DNA of 64,000 nucleotides. It comes from Bremerella sp. P1. Lineage in GTDB: Bacteria; Planctomycetota; Planctomycetia; Pirellulales; Pirellulaceae. Shown piece after piece: positions 8,801 through 17,625 of the stretch (position 1 is its first letter; the number at the start of each line of letters is the position of its first letter). The translations under genes and the position numbers were made by a program. The notes under the pieces are model-generated. The model was not told the origin of the DNA. It saw nothing but the letters and a program-made list of their open reading frames with translations, and made no database searches. Location: NCBI RefSeq assembly GCF_028748185.1, contig NZ_CP118164.1, positions 3,100,001 through 3,164,000 on the forward strand. The letters are read 5' to 3'.

Positions 8801-10285
8801 ATGCATAAGCCTGAACCTCTGCGTCAACAATGGTTTGGAAACGTGCCCAAGGACCTGCTGGCAGGTCTGGTGGTGGCGTTGGCCCTGATTCCCGAAGCGA
8901 TCGCTTTTTCGATCATCGCCGGGGTCGATCCTAAGGTCGGCCTGTACGCTTCCTTTTGTATTGCCGCGATGAGCGCGTTTGTGGGTGGCCGGCCAGGCAT
9001 GATCTCGGCCGCAACCGGCGCGATGGCCTTGGTCATGGTGACGTTGGTCAAGGAGCATGGTCTGCAGTACTTGTTGGCTGCGACGATCCTGACCGGGTTC
9101 CTGCAACTCGCCGCTGGCTACTTCAAGCTGGGCGTCTTGATGCGATTCGTTTCCAAGTCGGTGATCACCGGTTTTGTGAATGCCTTGGCGATCCTGATTT
9201 TCATGGCACAGCTGCCTGAGCTGATTGGTGTTCCGTGGATCGTTTACCCAATGGTGGCCGCCGGTCTGGCGATCATCTACTTGTTCCCTTACCTGACCAA
9301 GGCCGTTCCTTCGCCGCTGATTGCTATCTGCGTGCTGACGGTGGTCTCGATTACCTGCGGCTTCCAGATCCGCACCGTGGGTGACATGGGGCAGTTGCCG
9401 GATAGCCTGCCTGTGTTTTTGCTGCCCGAGATTCCTTGGACGTTTGAAACTCTGCAGATCATCTTCCCCGTTTCGGTCACGCTGGCCGTGGTGGGTCTGT
9501 TGGAATCGCTGATGACCGCTTCGATCGTCGACGAGATGACCGACACCCACAGCGATAAGAACCAGGAATGTATTGGTCAAGGTTGCTCAAATATCCTGGC
9601 GGGTTTCCTGGGTGGGATGGCCGGATGTGCGATGATCGGGCAATCGGTGATCAACGTGAAGTCCGGCGGGCGAGGTCGACTGTCGACGCTGTGTGCAGGC
9701 GTCTTCTTGCTGATTCTGATCGTGTTCCTGGGTGAGTACGTCTCGATGATCCCGATGGCCGCGCTCGTCTCGGTGATGATCATGGTTTCGATTGGTACGT
9801 TCAAATGGGAATCGCTGAAGAACCTGGTGCTGCATCCCAAGAGCTCCAGCGCCGTGATGGTCAGCACTGTGGTGGTTGTGGTCGCGACGCATGACCTGGC
9901 CCAAGGGGTGTTGGTCGGAGTGTTGATGTCCGGCTTCTTCTTCGCCCACAAGGTCGGTCAGATTCTGGACGTCGAAGGCGAAATGCACGAGTGCAACACC
10001 GGCAAGACCTACAACGTTACCGGCCAGGTCTTCTTTGCTTCGGCCGACCGATTCGTGAATTCGTTCGACTATCAAGAGAAGCTTGATCGAGTCCACATCG
10101 ACGTAACGGGTGCCCACTTCTGGGACATCACGGCCGTCGGTGCGCTCGATAAGGTGATCGTGAAGTATCGCCAGAAGGAAATCGAAGTCGAACTGATTGG
10201 CCTGAACGAAGCCAGTGCCCTGATGATCGACCGCTTTGCCATTCACGACAAGCCAGACGCCGCCGACCAGCTGGCCGGGCACTAA
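8801..10285 (+). CDS. SulP family inorganic anion transporter with STAS domain
   Basis: A 494-residue protein. Residues ~15-390 are hydrophobic, with about 10-12 membrane segments. The SulP signature region is visible as [22 protein letters not shown], followed by [17 protein letters not shown] cytoplasmic STAS domain occupies the C-terminus; its core loop reads [14 protein letters not shown]. Family members move sulfate, bicarbonate or chloride. Sulfate is attractive here because the window has three sulfatases, but the substrate cannot be read from sequence. A strong terminator-like hairpin follows at 10318. Confidence 0.92.
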   Translation: MHKPEPLRQQWFGNVPKDLLAGLVVALALIPEAIAFSIIAGVDPKVGLYASFCIAAMSAFVGGRPGMISAATGAMALVMVTLVKEHGLQYLLAATILTGFLQLAAGYFKLGVLMRFVSKSVITGFVNALAILIFMAQLPELIGVPWIVYPMVAAGLAIIYLFPYLTKAVPSPLIAICVLTVVSITCGFQIRTVGDMGQLPDSLPVFLLPEIPWTFETLQIIFPVSVTLAVVGLLESLMTASIVDEMTDTHSDKNQECIGQGCSNILAGFLGGMAGCAMIGQSVINVKSGGRGRLSTLCAGVFLLILIVFLGEYVSMIPMAALVSVMIMVSIGTFKWESLKNLVLHPKSSSAVMVSTVVVVVATHDLAQGVLVGVLMSGFFFAHKVGQILDVEGEMHECNTGKTYNVTGQVFFASADRFVNSFDYQEKLDRVHIDVTGAHFWDITAVGALDKVIVKYRQKEIEVELIGLNEASALMIDRFAIHDKPDAADQLAGH

Positions 10286-10317
10286 GCCGCGACCGAAATA
10301 CTACCGACAGGACATGC

Positions 10318-10371
10318 AGCCCTGACGCATCGTAAGCTATAGTTCACGATGTGTTAGGGCTTTTTCTTTTT
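10318..10371 (+). terminator. Rho-independent terminator after the SulP gene
   Basis: A 16-bp stem pairs 10318-10333 (agccctgacgcatcgt) with 10346-10361. Fourteen pairs are Watson-Crick and two are G-U wobbles. The loop is 12 bases and a T-rich tract follows (tttttctttttc). It ends only about 11 bases before the ATG of the serine hydrolase gene, so it may also act as an attenuator in that leader. Confidence 0.85.
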
Positions 10372-10382
10372 CGGGGATCGGC

Positions 10383-11549
10383 ATGTTGCGACGTTTGCTT
10401 TCTGTGGGTGGTCTTTTTGCGCTTTTCAGCGCAGCGCTGGTCTCGAACTGTCAGGCCCAGTGGCCCGCCAATCAGGCCACGCTGGCTCATACGGTGGAGC
10501 AGCTAATCAGCGAAAACGCCATCCCTGGTGCCGTTGTCCTGATGCGACAAGGCGACCAAGAGTGGGTCCAGGCATTTGGTGTCGCGGATCTAAAGACGAA
10601 GCAGCCGATGCAGGCCGATATGTCGTTTCGTGTTGGCTCGAACACGAAAACCATGACGGCGACCGTCATTTTGCAACTCGTTCAAGAAGGCAAGCTGAAG
10701 CTCGACGACAAGGTCTCGCAGTTCTTTGATAACGTTCCCCAAGGGGATGAAGTCACGATCGCCGACCTGCTTGATATGCGGAGTGGCATCGCGACCTACA
10801 GTGAACTGAAGTCGTTCAACCGAATACTCGATCAGCAGCCGACCAAGACGTTCACGCCGGAGCAGTTGATTCAACTGGGCATCGAGCAGCCGGCAATGTT
10901 CAAGCCAGGCTCCGAGTACTTCTACTCCAACACCAACTACGTCATGCTGGGCGTGTTAATCGAGCGGCTGACCAAGATGTCGCTCGAGGACGCATTCGAG
11001 CAGCGGATCTTCAAGCCGCTGAAGATGACGCGGACTCTAATGCCGGCGCAAGAAGACAACAAGCTGCCGTCCCCTTTTGCTCACGGCTATCTGTTTGGCA
11101 CGAACGAGAACCCAAGCTTGACCGATGAGCAGCAGAAAGAAGCCCTCGCCGGCAAGCTGCTTCCCACGGATGTCACCCTGGCCAATCCTTCGTGGGGCTG
11201 GGCCGCAGGCGGAGCGATCTCGACGGCCAGCGATTTGGCCGTCTATGTCGAAGCCCTAGTCGGTGGTGGGCTGCTGGATGCTCCAATGCAAACCAAGCGT
11301 TTGGAAAGCATCCGACCCAATAACCCGGACGATCCACACAGTGCCGGCTATGGACTAGGCATGGCGAAGCTGGGGCCGATGCTCGGTCACGATGGTTCGC
11401 TGCCAGGCTACCAATCGTTCATGGGACACGACCCGAAAACGGGGCTCACGCTGATCGTGCTGGCCAATCTGCAAGAAACGCCAGGGGGTGAGGGCGCCGC
11501 GAACATCATCGCCAAGGCACTGCTGCAAGTTCCGGCCGCGGCCGAGTAA
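10383..11549 (+). CDS. Serine hydrolase of the beta-lactamase/DD-peptidase (class C-like) family, secreted
   Basis: This protein of 388 residues has a signal peptide cleaved near CQA-QW. The catalytic S-x-x-K motif is S86-N-T-K89. The Y-x-N motif is seen in FYSNTNYVMLG, and a late HDGSLPG corresponds to the H/K-x-G motif. The family covers D-aminopeptidases, esterases and penicillin-binding-like enzymes; sequence alone does not single one out. The start at 10383 fits the signal peptide exactly. It follows directly after a terminator hairpin, leaving little room for a separate promoter. Confidence 0.88.
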   Translation: MLRRLLSVGGLFALFSAALVSNCQAQWPANQATLAHTVEQLISENAIPGAVVLMRQGDQEWVQAFGVADLKTKQPMQADMSFRVGSNTKTMTATVILQLVQEGKLKLDDKVSQFFDNVPQGDEVTIADLLDMRSGIATYSELKSFNRILDQQPTKTFTPEQLIQLGIEQPAMFKPGSEYFYSNTNYVMLGVLIERLTKMSLEDAFEQRIFKPLKMTRTLMPAQEDNKLPSPFAHGYLFGTNENPSLTDEQQKEALAGKLLPTDVTLANPSWGWAAGGAISTASDLAVYVEALVGGGLLDAPMQTKRLESIRPNNPDDPHSAGYGLGMAKLGPMLGHDGSLPGYQSFMGHDPKTGLTLIVLANLQETPGGEGAANIIAKALLQVPAAAE

Positions 11550-11578
11550 CCGCCGGCGATGTTTGCAATCTAATCGAC

Positions 11579-11673
11579 TCCGACGACAACTTTGGTTATC
11601 CTCCAGGGGTGGCCCGCGTACACACTTGTGTGGCCTCGCTCGTCTTGAATCTCATCGGATAACCTTGTCGGAG
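11579..11673 (+). promoter_or_regulatory. Long bulged stem-loop in the leader of the DUF2306 gene
   Basis: Two exact inverted repeats stack co-linearly: ctccgac (11579-11585) with gtcggag (11667-11673), and ggttatcc (11595-11602) with ggataacc (11657-11664). Two extra A-T pairs lie between them and two bulges sit on the 5' side. The total is 17 bp. The apical loop holds a smaller cacac/gtgtg hairpin. There is no T-tract, so it is not a standard terminator. It ends 21 bases before the GTG start at 11695. The strand is assigned from the downstream gene. Confidence 0.55.
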
Positions 11674-11694
11674 GCGGCCACTCGCCGCAAGATC

Positions 11695-12390
11695 GTGAAG
11701 GCGCACGACTCGTCAGCGCGTTATCGAACGTTGAAAGCCATTGCCGCAGGCGTGGTCGTTCTGCTCCTGGGCAAGGTGCTCTTCTCGATCGTCGCCGAGT
11801 ACGTGAATTACTTTCCGCCCAACTTCGATGCGGTCTTTCTGTTGGGGCGGGAAGAATCGTTTCGTGGAATCTATCCGCCGGCCTTCTACGTGCACATCAT
11901 CACCGCTCCGATCGCCATCCTGCTGGCGGCCTACTTGATGGTCAGCGGCAAGCGGAAGACGCACGGCCCCTGGCATCGGCGTCTGGGTAAGGCTCAGTTG
12001 TTTCTCGTGTTGGGGCTGGTCGCGCCCAGCGGGTTCGTCATGGCGTTCTGGGCTTTCACCGGGCCGATCGCAGGCGTCGGGTTTGGTCTGCAAGCGATTG
12101 CCACCGCGCTGACGGTAACCTTGGCCGCCAGGTATGCGATGCAGCGCAACTTCCCCGTGCACCAGCGCTGGGCGACGCACTGCTTTCTGCTGCTGGTCGC
12201 TCCCCTGCTCTTTCGCATTGTCGCCGGCATCTTGATCGTCACCGATACCGAAAGCTTCGCGGCCTATCAATGGAATGCTTGGCTGAGCTGGATTGTCCCG
12301 ATGGCCGCCTACGAAGCCATCCGCTGGCGTAAGAAACGCAAAGCGGCCAAGAAGAAACAACCCCGCGACGTGCAACTGCAAGAGGCTTAA
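11695..12390 (+). CDS. DUF2306-type membrane protein
   Basis: About 231 residues from a GTG at 11695. The first segment AIAAGVVVLLLGKVLFSIVAEYV begins a protein with roughly six to seven membrane helices. FYVHIITAPIAILLAAYLM, HGPWHRRLGKAQLF and HQRWATHCFLLL are typical of DUF2306 proteins, whose paired histidines suggest a membrane heme or metal site. No function is established. The frame extends upstream without a stop, so the start is uncertain; a TTG at 11665 is the main alternative. A strong hairpin lies just before it. The first DUF1559 gene starts two bases after its stop. Confidence 0.75.
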   Translation: MKAHDSSARYRTLKAIAAGVVVLLLGKVLFSIVAEYVNYFPPNFDAVFLLGREESFRGIYPPAFYVHIITAPIAILLAAYLMVSGKRKTHGPWHRRLGKAQLFLVLGLVAPSGFVMAFWAFTGPIAGVGFGLQAIATALTVTLAARYAMQRNFPVHQRWATHCFLLLVAPLLFRIVAGILIVTDTESFAAYQWNAWLSWIVPMAAYEAIRWRKKRKAAKKKQPRDVQLQEA

Positions 12391-12392
12391 CG

Positions 12393-13445
12393 ATGGCGAC
12401 CCGCGATGAAATGCGTAGCGGCTTTACACTCAAAGAACTGTTTGCCGTGACGTTCATTATCGCGGCCCTCCTGTTTTGCTTGCTTCCCTTCGGGCGTCGA
12501 TGTGCTCGCGAAGCTGCCCGGCGAATGCAGTGCACGAACAACTTAAAGCAGCTTGGCCTCGCCCTGCACAACTATCACGACACCTATGGTTGCTTTCCCA
12601 TGGCGATGGGCGGCACAGGCATCGGTGGTAACGAGCATCGCCGTAGCGGCCTGGTGGCGATGCTTCCCTTCCTGGAGCAGAACGCACTGTACGATCAGAT
12701 CATGGATCCCGCAGACTACGAAGGGCATCCGCCAGGAGGTCCACCTCCCTGGGATAAGAAGTATGGTCCCTGGCAGCAAAGCGTTCAGATGTTTGTCTGC
12801 CCCAGCGCTTCCTACGAAGGTAAGGACTACAAGCCGACGAACTACGCGTTTTGTGTTGGGGATGTGACGCGTGACATTCACCAACTTCCTGAGGCGCGGG
12901 GAGCGTTTGCCCCGGGGCTGTTCACCCGTTTTTCTGATATCGACGACGGCATGTCCAACACGATTGCCATGGCCGAAATCGGCACGGCGTATGGACGTCA
13001 GGTTCAAGGGCAGTATGCGGTGAATCTGCCGAAGACGATCCTTGCCGATCCCGGCATCTGTTGGCGAACGGTCGATAACGGGATGAAGTACTACTCGAAA
13101 AAGGTCGGCCTGCACGATCAGGGACGTGGCTACAACTGGGCCGACGGAGGAGCCGGGCCGGGCTTGGTCAACACGATCTTGCCGCCCAACAGCCCCAGCT
13201 GTGCGGTCGGCGGAATGGAAGCGGTCGACGGGGTGTACTCGGCTGGCGGTCTTCACCCGGGCGGCTGCATTGTTCTGCTAGTTGTTGGCAGCACGCGGTT
13301 CGTTTCCGAAGAGATCGACGCAGGCGATTCGGCTACCGCGCCTCCGACGTCGGAAGACTTTGCCGGCAAGACATTTGCCAGCCCCTTCGGCGTGTGGGGA
13401 GCATTGGGAACCATCTCAGGCGAGGAGGAGAACCATGATTTCTAG
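12393..13445 (+). CDS. DUF1559 protein, first of three in tandem
   Basis: A 350-residue protein with prepilin-like leader RSGFTLKELFAVTFIIAALLF; Lys replaces the usual Val before the conserved Glu. The body opens [20 protein letters not shown]. The usual C-terminal H-x9-DG motif is degenerate: LHPGG is followed nine residues later by Val-Gly instead of Asp-Gly. The ATG lies two bases after the DUF2306 stop, with agagg upstream, and the 3' end overlaps the next DUF1559 gene by 11 bases. The overlap and spacing point to one transcript. Confidence 0.88.
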   Translation: MATRDEMRSGFTLKELFAVTFIIAALLFCLLPFGRRCAREAARRMQCTNNLKQLGLALHNYHDTYGCFPMAMGGTGIGGNEHRRSGLVAMLPFLEQNALYDQIMDPADYEGHPPGGPPPWDKKYGPWQQSVQMFVCPSASYEGKDYKPTNYAFCVGDVTRDIHQLPEARGAFAPGLFTRFSDIDDGMSNTIAMAEIGTAYGRQVQGQYAVNLPKTILADPGICWRTVDNGMKYYSKKVGLHDQGRGYNWADGGAGPGLVNTILPPNSPSCAVGGMEAVDGVYSAGGLHPGGCIVLLVVGSTRFVSEEIDAGDSATAPPTSEDFAGKTFASPFGVWGALGTISGEEENHDF

Positions 13446-14511
13446 GAATCGCCCTAGCCTGGCAAGACGATCGCAGCCACGTGGTTTCTCGCTGAAGGAG
13501 CTGCTGGTGGTGGTCTTCATCATCTCGGCAGGCTTGTTTCTCTTGTTGCCTGCCCTGAACCGGGGGCATCGTCCGGCGTATCGAATGATGTGCGTAAATA
13601 ACCTCAAACAGTTGATTCTGGCGATCCACAACTATCATGACGTCAACGGTCACCTCCCTTCCGCCATGGCAGGCACAGGCACCGGAGGCAACGAAGGTCG
13701 GCTCAGTGGAGCGGTCGACCTGCTGCCGATGATGGAGCAATCAGCGTTGTACGAAGTGATCCAGCGAGGCGATCCGGCAGCTGGCGTTCCGCCTGGCGGG
13801 CCGGTTCCCTGGGATCGAAGTTATCAACCGTGGCAAATACGCCTCGAAATACTGAATTGCCCAACCGCCGAGATCACCTCGCAGCACTTTCAACCGACGA
13901 ACTATGCGTTTTGCATCGGCGATGTGGCTAAGGATATCCATCAACTACCGAAGCTGCGCGGCGCGTTTGCTCCTGGCTTGGTGGCAACCTTTCCAGACAT
14001 CACCGACGGGACCTCCTACACCATCGCGATGGCTGAGATCGGCACGGCAAATCAGCGTGCTGTTCAAGGGCAATACGCGATCGATCTTCCACCCAACATC
14101 TTGGACGATCCCGGGATTGGCCTGCGAACGGTCAGTAACAACCAGCAGACGTATCTTTCGCAAGTTCAGCTGCACAAATATGGCCGCGGCTACAACTGGG
14201 CCGATGGCGCTGCCGGGCCGGGCCTGGTCAATACAATCCTGCCGCCCAATGGCCCCAGCTGCGCCGTGAGTGGGGAAGGCGTCGTCGACGGAATCTACTC
14301 GGCCGGCAGTTATCATCGCGGCGGCGCGAACGTGGCTTTCTGCGACGGAAGCGTTCGCTTCATCCCCGATACGATCGACTGCGGCAACGTGTCGGCGGCA
14401 CCACCCACGGTGGATGACTACGCCGAGCAGCCCTTCGCTAGTCCCTTCGGCGTATGGGGTGCGTTGGGCTCGATTAACGGTCAGGAACAGATCGAGGATA
14501 CCGATTACTAA
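13435..14511 (+). CDS. DUF1559 protein, second of three in tandem
   Basis: A protein of 358 residues. I start it at the ATG at 13435, inside the 3' end of the previous gene and preceded by gaggag. The leader is RGFSLKELLVVVFIISAGLFLLLPAL, again with Lys before Glu. It shares long blocks with the first copy (DIHQLP, LRGAFAPG, RGYNWADG, TILPPN), so the two are recent duplicates compared with other DUF1559 proteins here. The H-x9-DG motif is intact (YHRGG to FCDGSVRFI). Confidence 0.9.
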   Translation: MISRNRPSLARRSQPRGFSLKELLVVVFIISAGLFLLLPALNRGHRPAYRMMCVNNLKQLILAIHNYHDVNGHLPSAMAGTGTGGNEGRLSGAVDLLPMMEQSALYEVIQRGDPAAGVPPGGPVPWDRSYQPWQIRLEILNCPTAEITSQHFQPTNYAFCIGDVAKDIHQLPKLRGAFAPGLVATFPDITDGTSYTIAMAEIGTANQRAVQGQYAIDLPPNILDDPGIGLRTVSNNQQTYLSQVQLHKYGRGYNWADGAAGPGLVNTILPPNGPSCAVSGEGVVDGIYSAGSYHRGGANVAFCDGSVRFIPDTIDCGNVSAAPPTVDDYAEQPFASPFGVWGALGSINGQEQIEDTDY

Positions 14512-14528
14512 ACGCGAAAGGCAGAGCG

Positions 14529-15557
14529 ATGAAAAGCAAGTCTTTGAATCAGGTGCGACGCGGGTTCACAATTGTCGAGTTGTTTGTGGTGATTGGAATC
14601 ATTGGGCTATTGATTGCCCTGCTACTGCCAGTATCGCGAACCTCGCGCGAGGCGACTCGTCGGGCGCAGTGCCAGAACAACCTGAAGCAGATGGGCCTGG
14701 GTGTGCATAACTATCACGATACGTTCGAGTCGCTGCCCAGCTGTTCGAGCGGCGATTCGCCCGAGCCCACGGAGATGACCTCCCATGGCAAACGTCTGAG
14801 CGGGCTGGTCGCACTTCTGCCCATGCTCGAGCAAGGGGCACTGTATGATACGATCATGGCGTCATCGACGTTTGATGGTCAGGCTTATCCAACGCTGGGA
14901 CCGGACCCGTGGGACGATACGTACGAGCCGTGGACGACGCAGCTCGATCAACTGAATTGTCCGTCGGACCCGTTCGATGATTCTCGGGCGCTGGGGCCGA
15001 CCAGCTATGTCTTTTGCATTGGGGATTCGACCCACATTTATCACCCAGGCGACTCGCAACGAGGACCATTTTCGCCGGGACGCCAGCTTCACTTTCGCGA
15101 TATCAAGGATGGAACCTCGAACACGGTGCTGCTCGGCGAGATCACGATCACGACCAAGGTGATTTCGCAGACCCCAGAACAGATGGCCAGTGCCGAGCTT
15201 TGTTACGGCGAAGGGATCGAATGGGAACTCAACGATCTAACGGCACATAGCCGCGGGTATAGCTGGGCCGATGGCGCGGCGGGGCCGGCGATGTTCAATA
15301 CGATCTTGCCACCCAATTTTCCCAGTTGTGGTTTGAACGGAACCGAAGCGGTCGATGGAATCTACAGCTTGGGAAGTCATCATGCTTTCGGGGCGCACGT
15401 CGTCATGGCGGATGGTTCGACACGGTTCATTACCGAGGATATCGACACGGGCGATCTTACCCAGGCATCGCTTCCGCCGGATTCCACAGAGCCCAGTCCT
15501 TATGGCGTTTGGGGCGCGCTGGGGACGATCGCCGCGGCGGAAGAGCACGAGCTTTAA
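14529..15557 (+). CDS. DUF1559 protein, third of three in tandem
   Basis: A 342-residue protein beginning 17 bases after the previous stop, with aaaggcagag as ribosome binding site. The leader is RRGFTIVELFVVIGIIGLLIALLLPV. It keeps the family blocks GYSWADGAAGPAMFNTILPPN and an intact H-x9-DG motif (SHHAFG to MADGSTRFI). It is more diverged from copies one and two than they are from each other. No pilus assembly genes are nearby. Confidence 0.92.
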   Translation: MKSKSLNQVRRGFTIVELFVVIGIIGLLIALLLPVSRTSREATRRAQCQNNLKQMGLGVHNYHDTFESLPSCSSGDSPEPTEMTSHGKRLSGLVALLPMLEQGALYDTIMASSTFDGQAYPTLGPDPWDDTYEPWTTQLDQLNCPSDPFDDSRALGPTSYVFCIGDSTHIYHPGDSQRGPFSPGRQLHFRDIKDGTSNTVLLGEITITTKVISQTPEQMASAELCYGEGIEWELNDLTAHSRGYSWADGAAGPAMFNTILPPNFPSCGLNGTEAVDGIYSLGSHHAFGAHVVMADGSTRFITEDIDTGDLTQASLPPDSTEPSPYGVWGALGTIAAAEEHEL

Positions 15558-15585
15558 TCGCTGTAATCGGGCCGACCGGCAATTT

Positions 15586-15882
15586 ATGACCTATACTTCC
15601 CGTGTACATTACCTTCGGTACGTCACGGGAATCGCCCAAGTGAAAAAGCATCTGTTCAATCTGCTGCGAGGCGCCGCGCTGGTGGTGATCGCAGGTCTGG
15701 TCGCCGTTCATGCAGCGGTTGGCTTGGTGATTGGGATCGTGCTGACCTGGGTAACCGGCATCAGTTGGACCATCATCGTGCCCATTTCGATGGCCGTGGC
15801 GGTGCTGTTCGTCTTTGGCGACGACGACGGCAACAGCGACGGGGGAAGTACACGCCAGCGGAAGCGGCGGCCGGTGGGTTAG
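15586..15882 (+). CDS. Small membrane protein, hypothetical
   Basis: A 98-residue product if translation starts at the ATG at 15586. A GTG at 15640 (VKKHLFNLL) would give 80 residues and may be the true start, because the extra N-terminal residues look uninformative and a TATACT in that stretch could be a -10 element. Two hydrophobic helices follow (AALVVIAGLVAVHAAVGLV and ISWTIIVPISMAVAVLFVF), then a charged tail ending RKRRPVG. The family is unrecognised. It overlaps the convergent gene by four bases. Confidence 0.55.
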   Translation: MTYTSRVHYLRYVTGIAQVKKHLFNLLRGAALVVIAGLVAVHAAVGLVIGIVLTWVTGISWTIIVPISMAVAVLFVFGDDDGNSDGGSTRQRKRRPVG

Positions 15883-16268
15883 GTTTCTTCGGCCTGGTCG
15901 GCTGGGGCTTCTTCAGGGTCCGTCTTGGGAGGAATCTTCTTCATGGCGAGCCCGCCAATGCCGACGGCGATACCGGTCCAGATGGCGGTCAGCCCAGAGG
16001 CACCAATCAGAATCACCCCGATTAACATACTGCCCAGGCTGCCTGCCAGCCAGACGATCCCCAGGACGTCGGTTTGCCGATCGTAACCTTCGATCAGGCC
16101 ATAGACGCCGGCCGAGAACCAAAAGGGAGAAACCAGGCAAAAGATGCCTGCCAACAATCCTGCAGCACAAAGTCCCTGGGCGGTGATCAACACCCACCAG
16201 GGAAAACGCTTCGAGGATTCCATGGAGTGAGCTTTCGAGGAGGTAACAGGTGTTCCTTGATTGTCCAT
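15879..16268 (-). CDS. Membrane protein, hypothetical (129 aa)
   Basis: The N-terminus is polar, followed by three to four hydrophobic segments (WWVLITAQGLCAAGLLAGIF, VLGIVWLAGSLGSMLIGVIL and AIWTGIAVGIGGLAM) and an acidic tail. The family is unrecognised. I start it at the ATG at 16268; an in-frame TTG at 16289 is possible but has no better ribosome binding site. Its stop shares TTAG with the convergent small gene. Confidence 0.65.
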   Translation of the reverse strand: MDNQGTPVTSSKAHSMESSKRFPWWVLITAQGLCAAGLLAGIFCLVSPFWFSAGVYGLIEGYDRQTDVLGIVWLAGSLGSMLIGVILIGASGLTAIWTGIAVGIGGLAMKKIPPKTDPEEAPADQAEET

Positions 16269-16350
16269 GGAAAGATACGCGAGAGACAAGCGAAATCAGG
16301 TCAGTTCGCTTCCAAAACATACGGGACGGCAAGCCGAGAACGGCCAAGCC

Positions 16351-17100
16351 CTATTTCATTTCTTCCAGTTGGGTGAGGAGCGACTCGACGGCTGCGTGCC
16401 CTTCGCGGGATTGCCGAATGACCAACAGGTTTCGGTCCCGGATGACGGCCAGGTCTGCCTCTCCCCCGAGTTCGACCCACGAAGCAGGGTCGACGATCTT
16501 TTCGATTACTTGGGCGGCGCCGGCGGCTTCGAGTTGATGGAGTTTGTAAATCCGAACGGAGTGGTGGGTCTTGGCTTCTTCTTCTGAGGTGATCACAAGC
16601 GCTCCTCCTTCGATGTACCACCCGAGCTCGTACTGTTTGGTCAGCAGGTCGAGTACTGCCTGGAGTGTGAGCGAGGTGTAGTGGGCGGTGATCGCGACAT
16701 CGACATCGATCCCGTTGTCTTCCAATTCCTTCTGATCGATCAGGATCGGAATGTCGTGCAGGTTCTTCAGGTACGCCACTGCTTCGAACAGGGGCGTTTC
16801 GACAAACTCAATCTTGGTTTCTTCCCCTTTCACCTTCGCAGCAATGTTCTGGCTTGCCGTGGCGCTGACACCGGTCCAGGTAACTGCAAAGCGGCCTGCG
16901 TCCGCCGGGGCGGCTCGGTAGACGGCGATTCCTTTGCTTGCTTCTGCGGATTCGGCTTCAAAGCCACCCATGCCGCCCGGGAAACCCATTCCCCCGCCCG
17001 TCATCTCGCCGCCGCCAAATCCACCGCCACCAAACTGTGCCCAGGCAGAAGTCGTAAAGCCGAGTACCAATACCAGAGTCCAAATCGGCGCGCATCGCAT
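16351..17100 (-). CDS. Secreted protein with STN (secretin/TonB short N-terminal)-like domain
   Basis: A 249-residue protein. The signal peptide ends at AWAQ, then a Gly/Met-rich low-complexity stretch to about residue 47. Residues ~95-180 carry the STN-like pattern (IEFVETPLFEAVAYLKNLHDIPILID, then TLQAVLDLLTKQYELGWYIEGGALVIT), followed by a secretin N-domain-like segment ending in LLVIRQSREGHAAVESLL. No secretin pore follows, so it is not a channel by itself. Such short proteins recur in planctomycetes; their role is unknown. The AAGGA ribosome binding site lies inside a small hairpin. Confidence 0.7.
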   Translation of the reverse strand: MRCAPIWTLVLVLGFTTSAWAQFGGGGFGGGEMTGGGMGFPGGMGGFEAESAEASKGIAVYRAAPADAGRFAVTWTGVSATASQNIAAKVKGEETKIEFVETPLFEAVAYLKNLHDIPILIDQKELEDNGIDVDVAITAHYTSLTLQAVLDLLTKQYELGWYIEGGALVITSEEEAKTHHSVRIYKLHQLEAAGAAQVIEKIVDPASWVELGGEADLAVIRDRNLLVIRQSREGHAAVESLLTQLEEMK

Positions 17101-17109
17101 GACGAGATT

Positions 17110-17122
17110 TCCTTGCGAAGGA
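17110..17122 (-). promoter_or_regulatory. Hairpin covering the ribosome binding site of the STN-domain gene
   Basis: On the minus strand tcctt-cgc-aagga forms a 5-bp hairpin whose 3' arm, aagga, is the likely Shine-Dalgarno sequence nine bases before the ATG at 17100. Such an arrangement can lower or modulate translation. The hairpin is small, so regulation is only a suggestion. Confidence 0.35.
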
Positions 17123-17249
17123 GGAAAAAGAAGTGGGGTTTTCCGACAGCGTACGGCAATGCCGTTATTAAGGCAAAGGATTTGTCGACAAGCGAGAAAT
17201 CGAGGAAACGCTTGATCCTGCTTCCCGCGATTCGCATACTACGAGGCGA

Positions 17250-17600
17250 ATGGTCATTTCAGTTCTTCCTGAATTTGAACGCATGATTCCCGACGACGAC
17301 GATCACAGCGCCCCAGCCCGGTTTGGACGGTGGATCAATCAACTCGACATCGATTTCAGTAGCTTCACCCTGGTGGGCTGGGTGGTCGCGCTCGGTTCCC
17401 TGGGGCTGGGCGCGTTCGCCGGCTTTCTGGTCTACTCGCTGATTGATTCCTGGGACAATCAACAAGGTGTAAATGCCGGCAAGGCAGCAGGCCTGGGCTT
17501 CTTCATCACGATGGTGGTCGTGACGGTCTTTTCGTTTCAACTACTAAGGGCCGTCGCACGATGGACTGGCAATCCGGTTGTCCGTGAGTCCGAAGATTGA
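17250..17600 (+). CDS. Membrane protein, hypothetical (116 aa)
   Basis: Two hydrophobic helices (LVGWVVALGSLGLGAFAGFLVY and AAGLGFFITMVVVTVFSFQLL) separated by a short polar loop; the N-terminus is acidic. The family is unrecognised. The ATG at 17250 has gagg seven bases upstream. An internal ATG at 17283 is possible but lacks a ribosome binding site. It lies 25 bases before the EamA-type gene and may be co-transcribed. Confidence 0.65.
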   Translation: MVISVLPEFERMIPDDDDHSAPARFGRWINQLDIDFSSFTLVGWVVALGSLGLGAFAGFLVYSLIDSWDNQQGVNAGKAAGLGFFITMVVVTVFSFQLLRAVARWTGNPVVRESED

Positions 17601-17625
17601 GCTTGCGCTTACGAGGATACGCACG

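Noticed and set aside
8768-9580. 270-codon minus-strand open frame
   Set aside because: Antisense to the SulP transporter. Composition is His/Gln/Arg-rich, typical of a shadow of a membrane protein.
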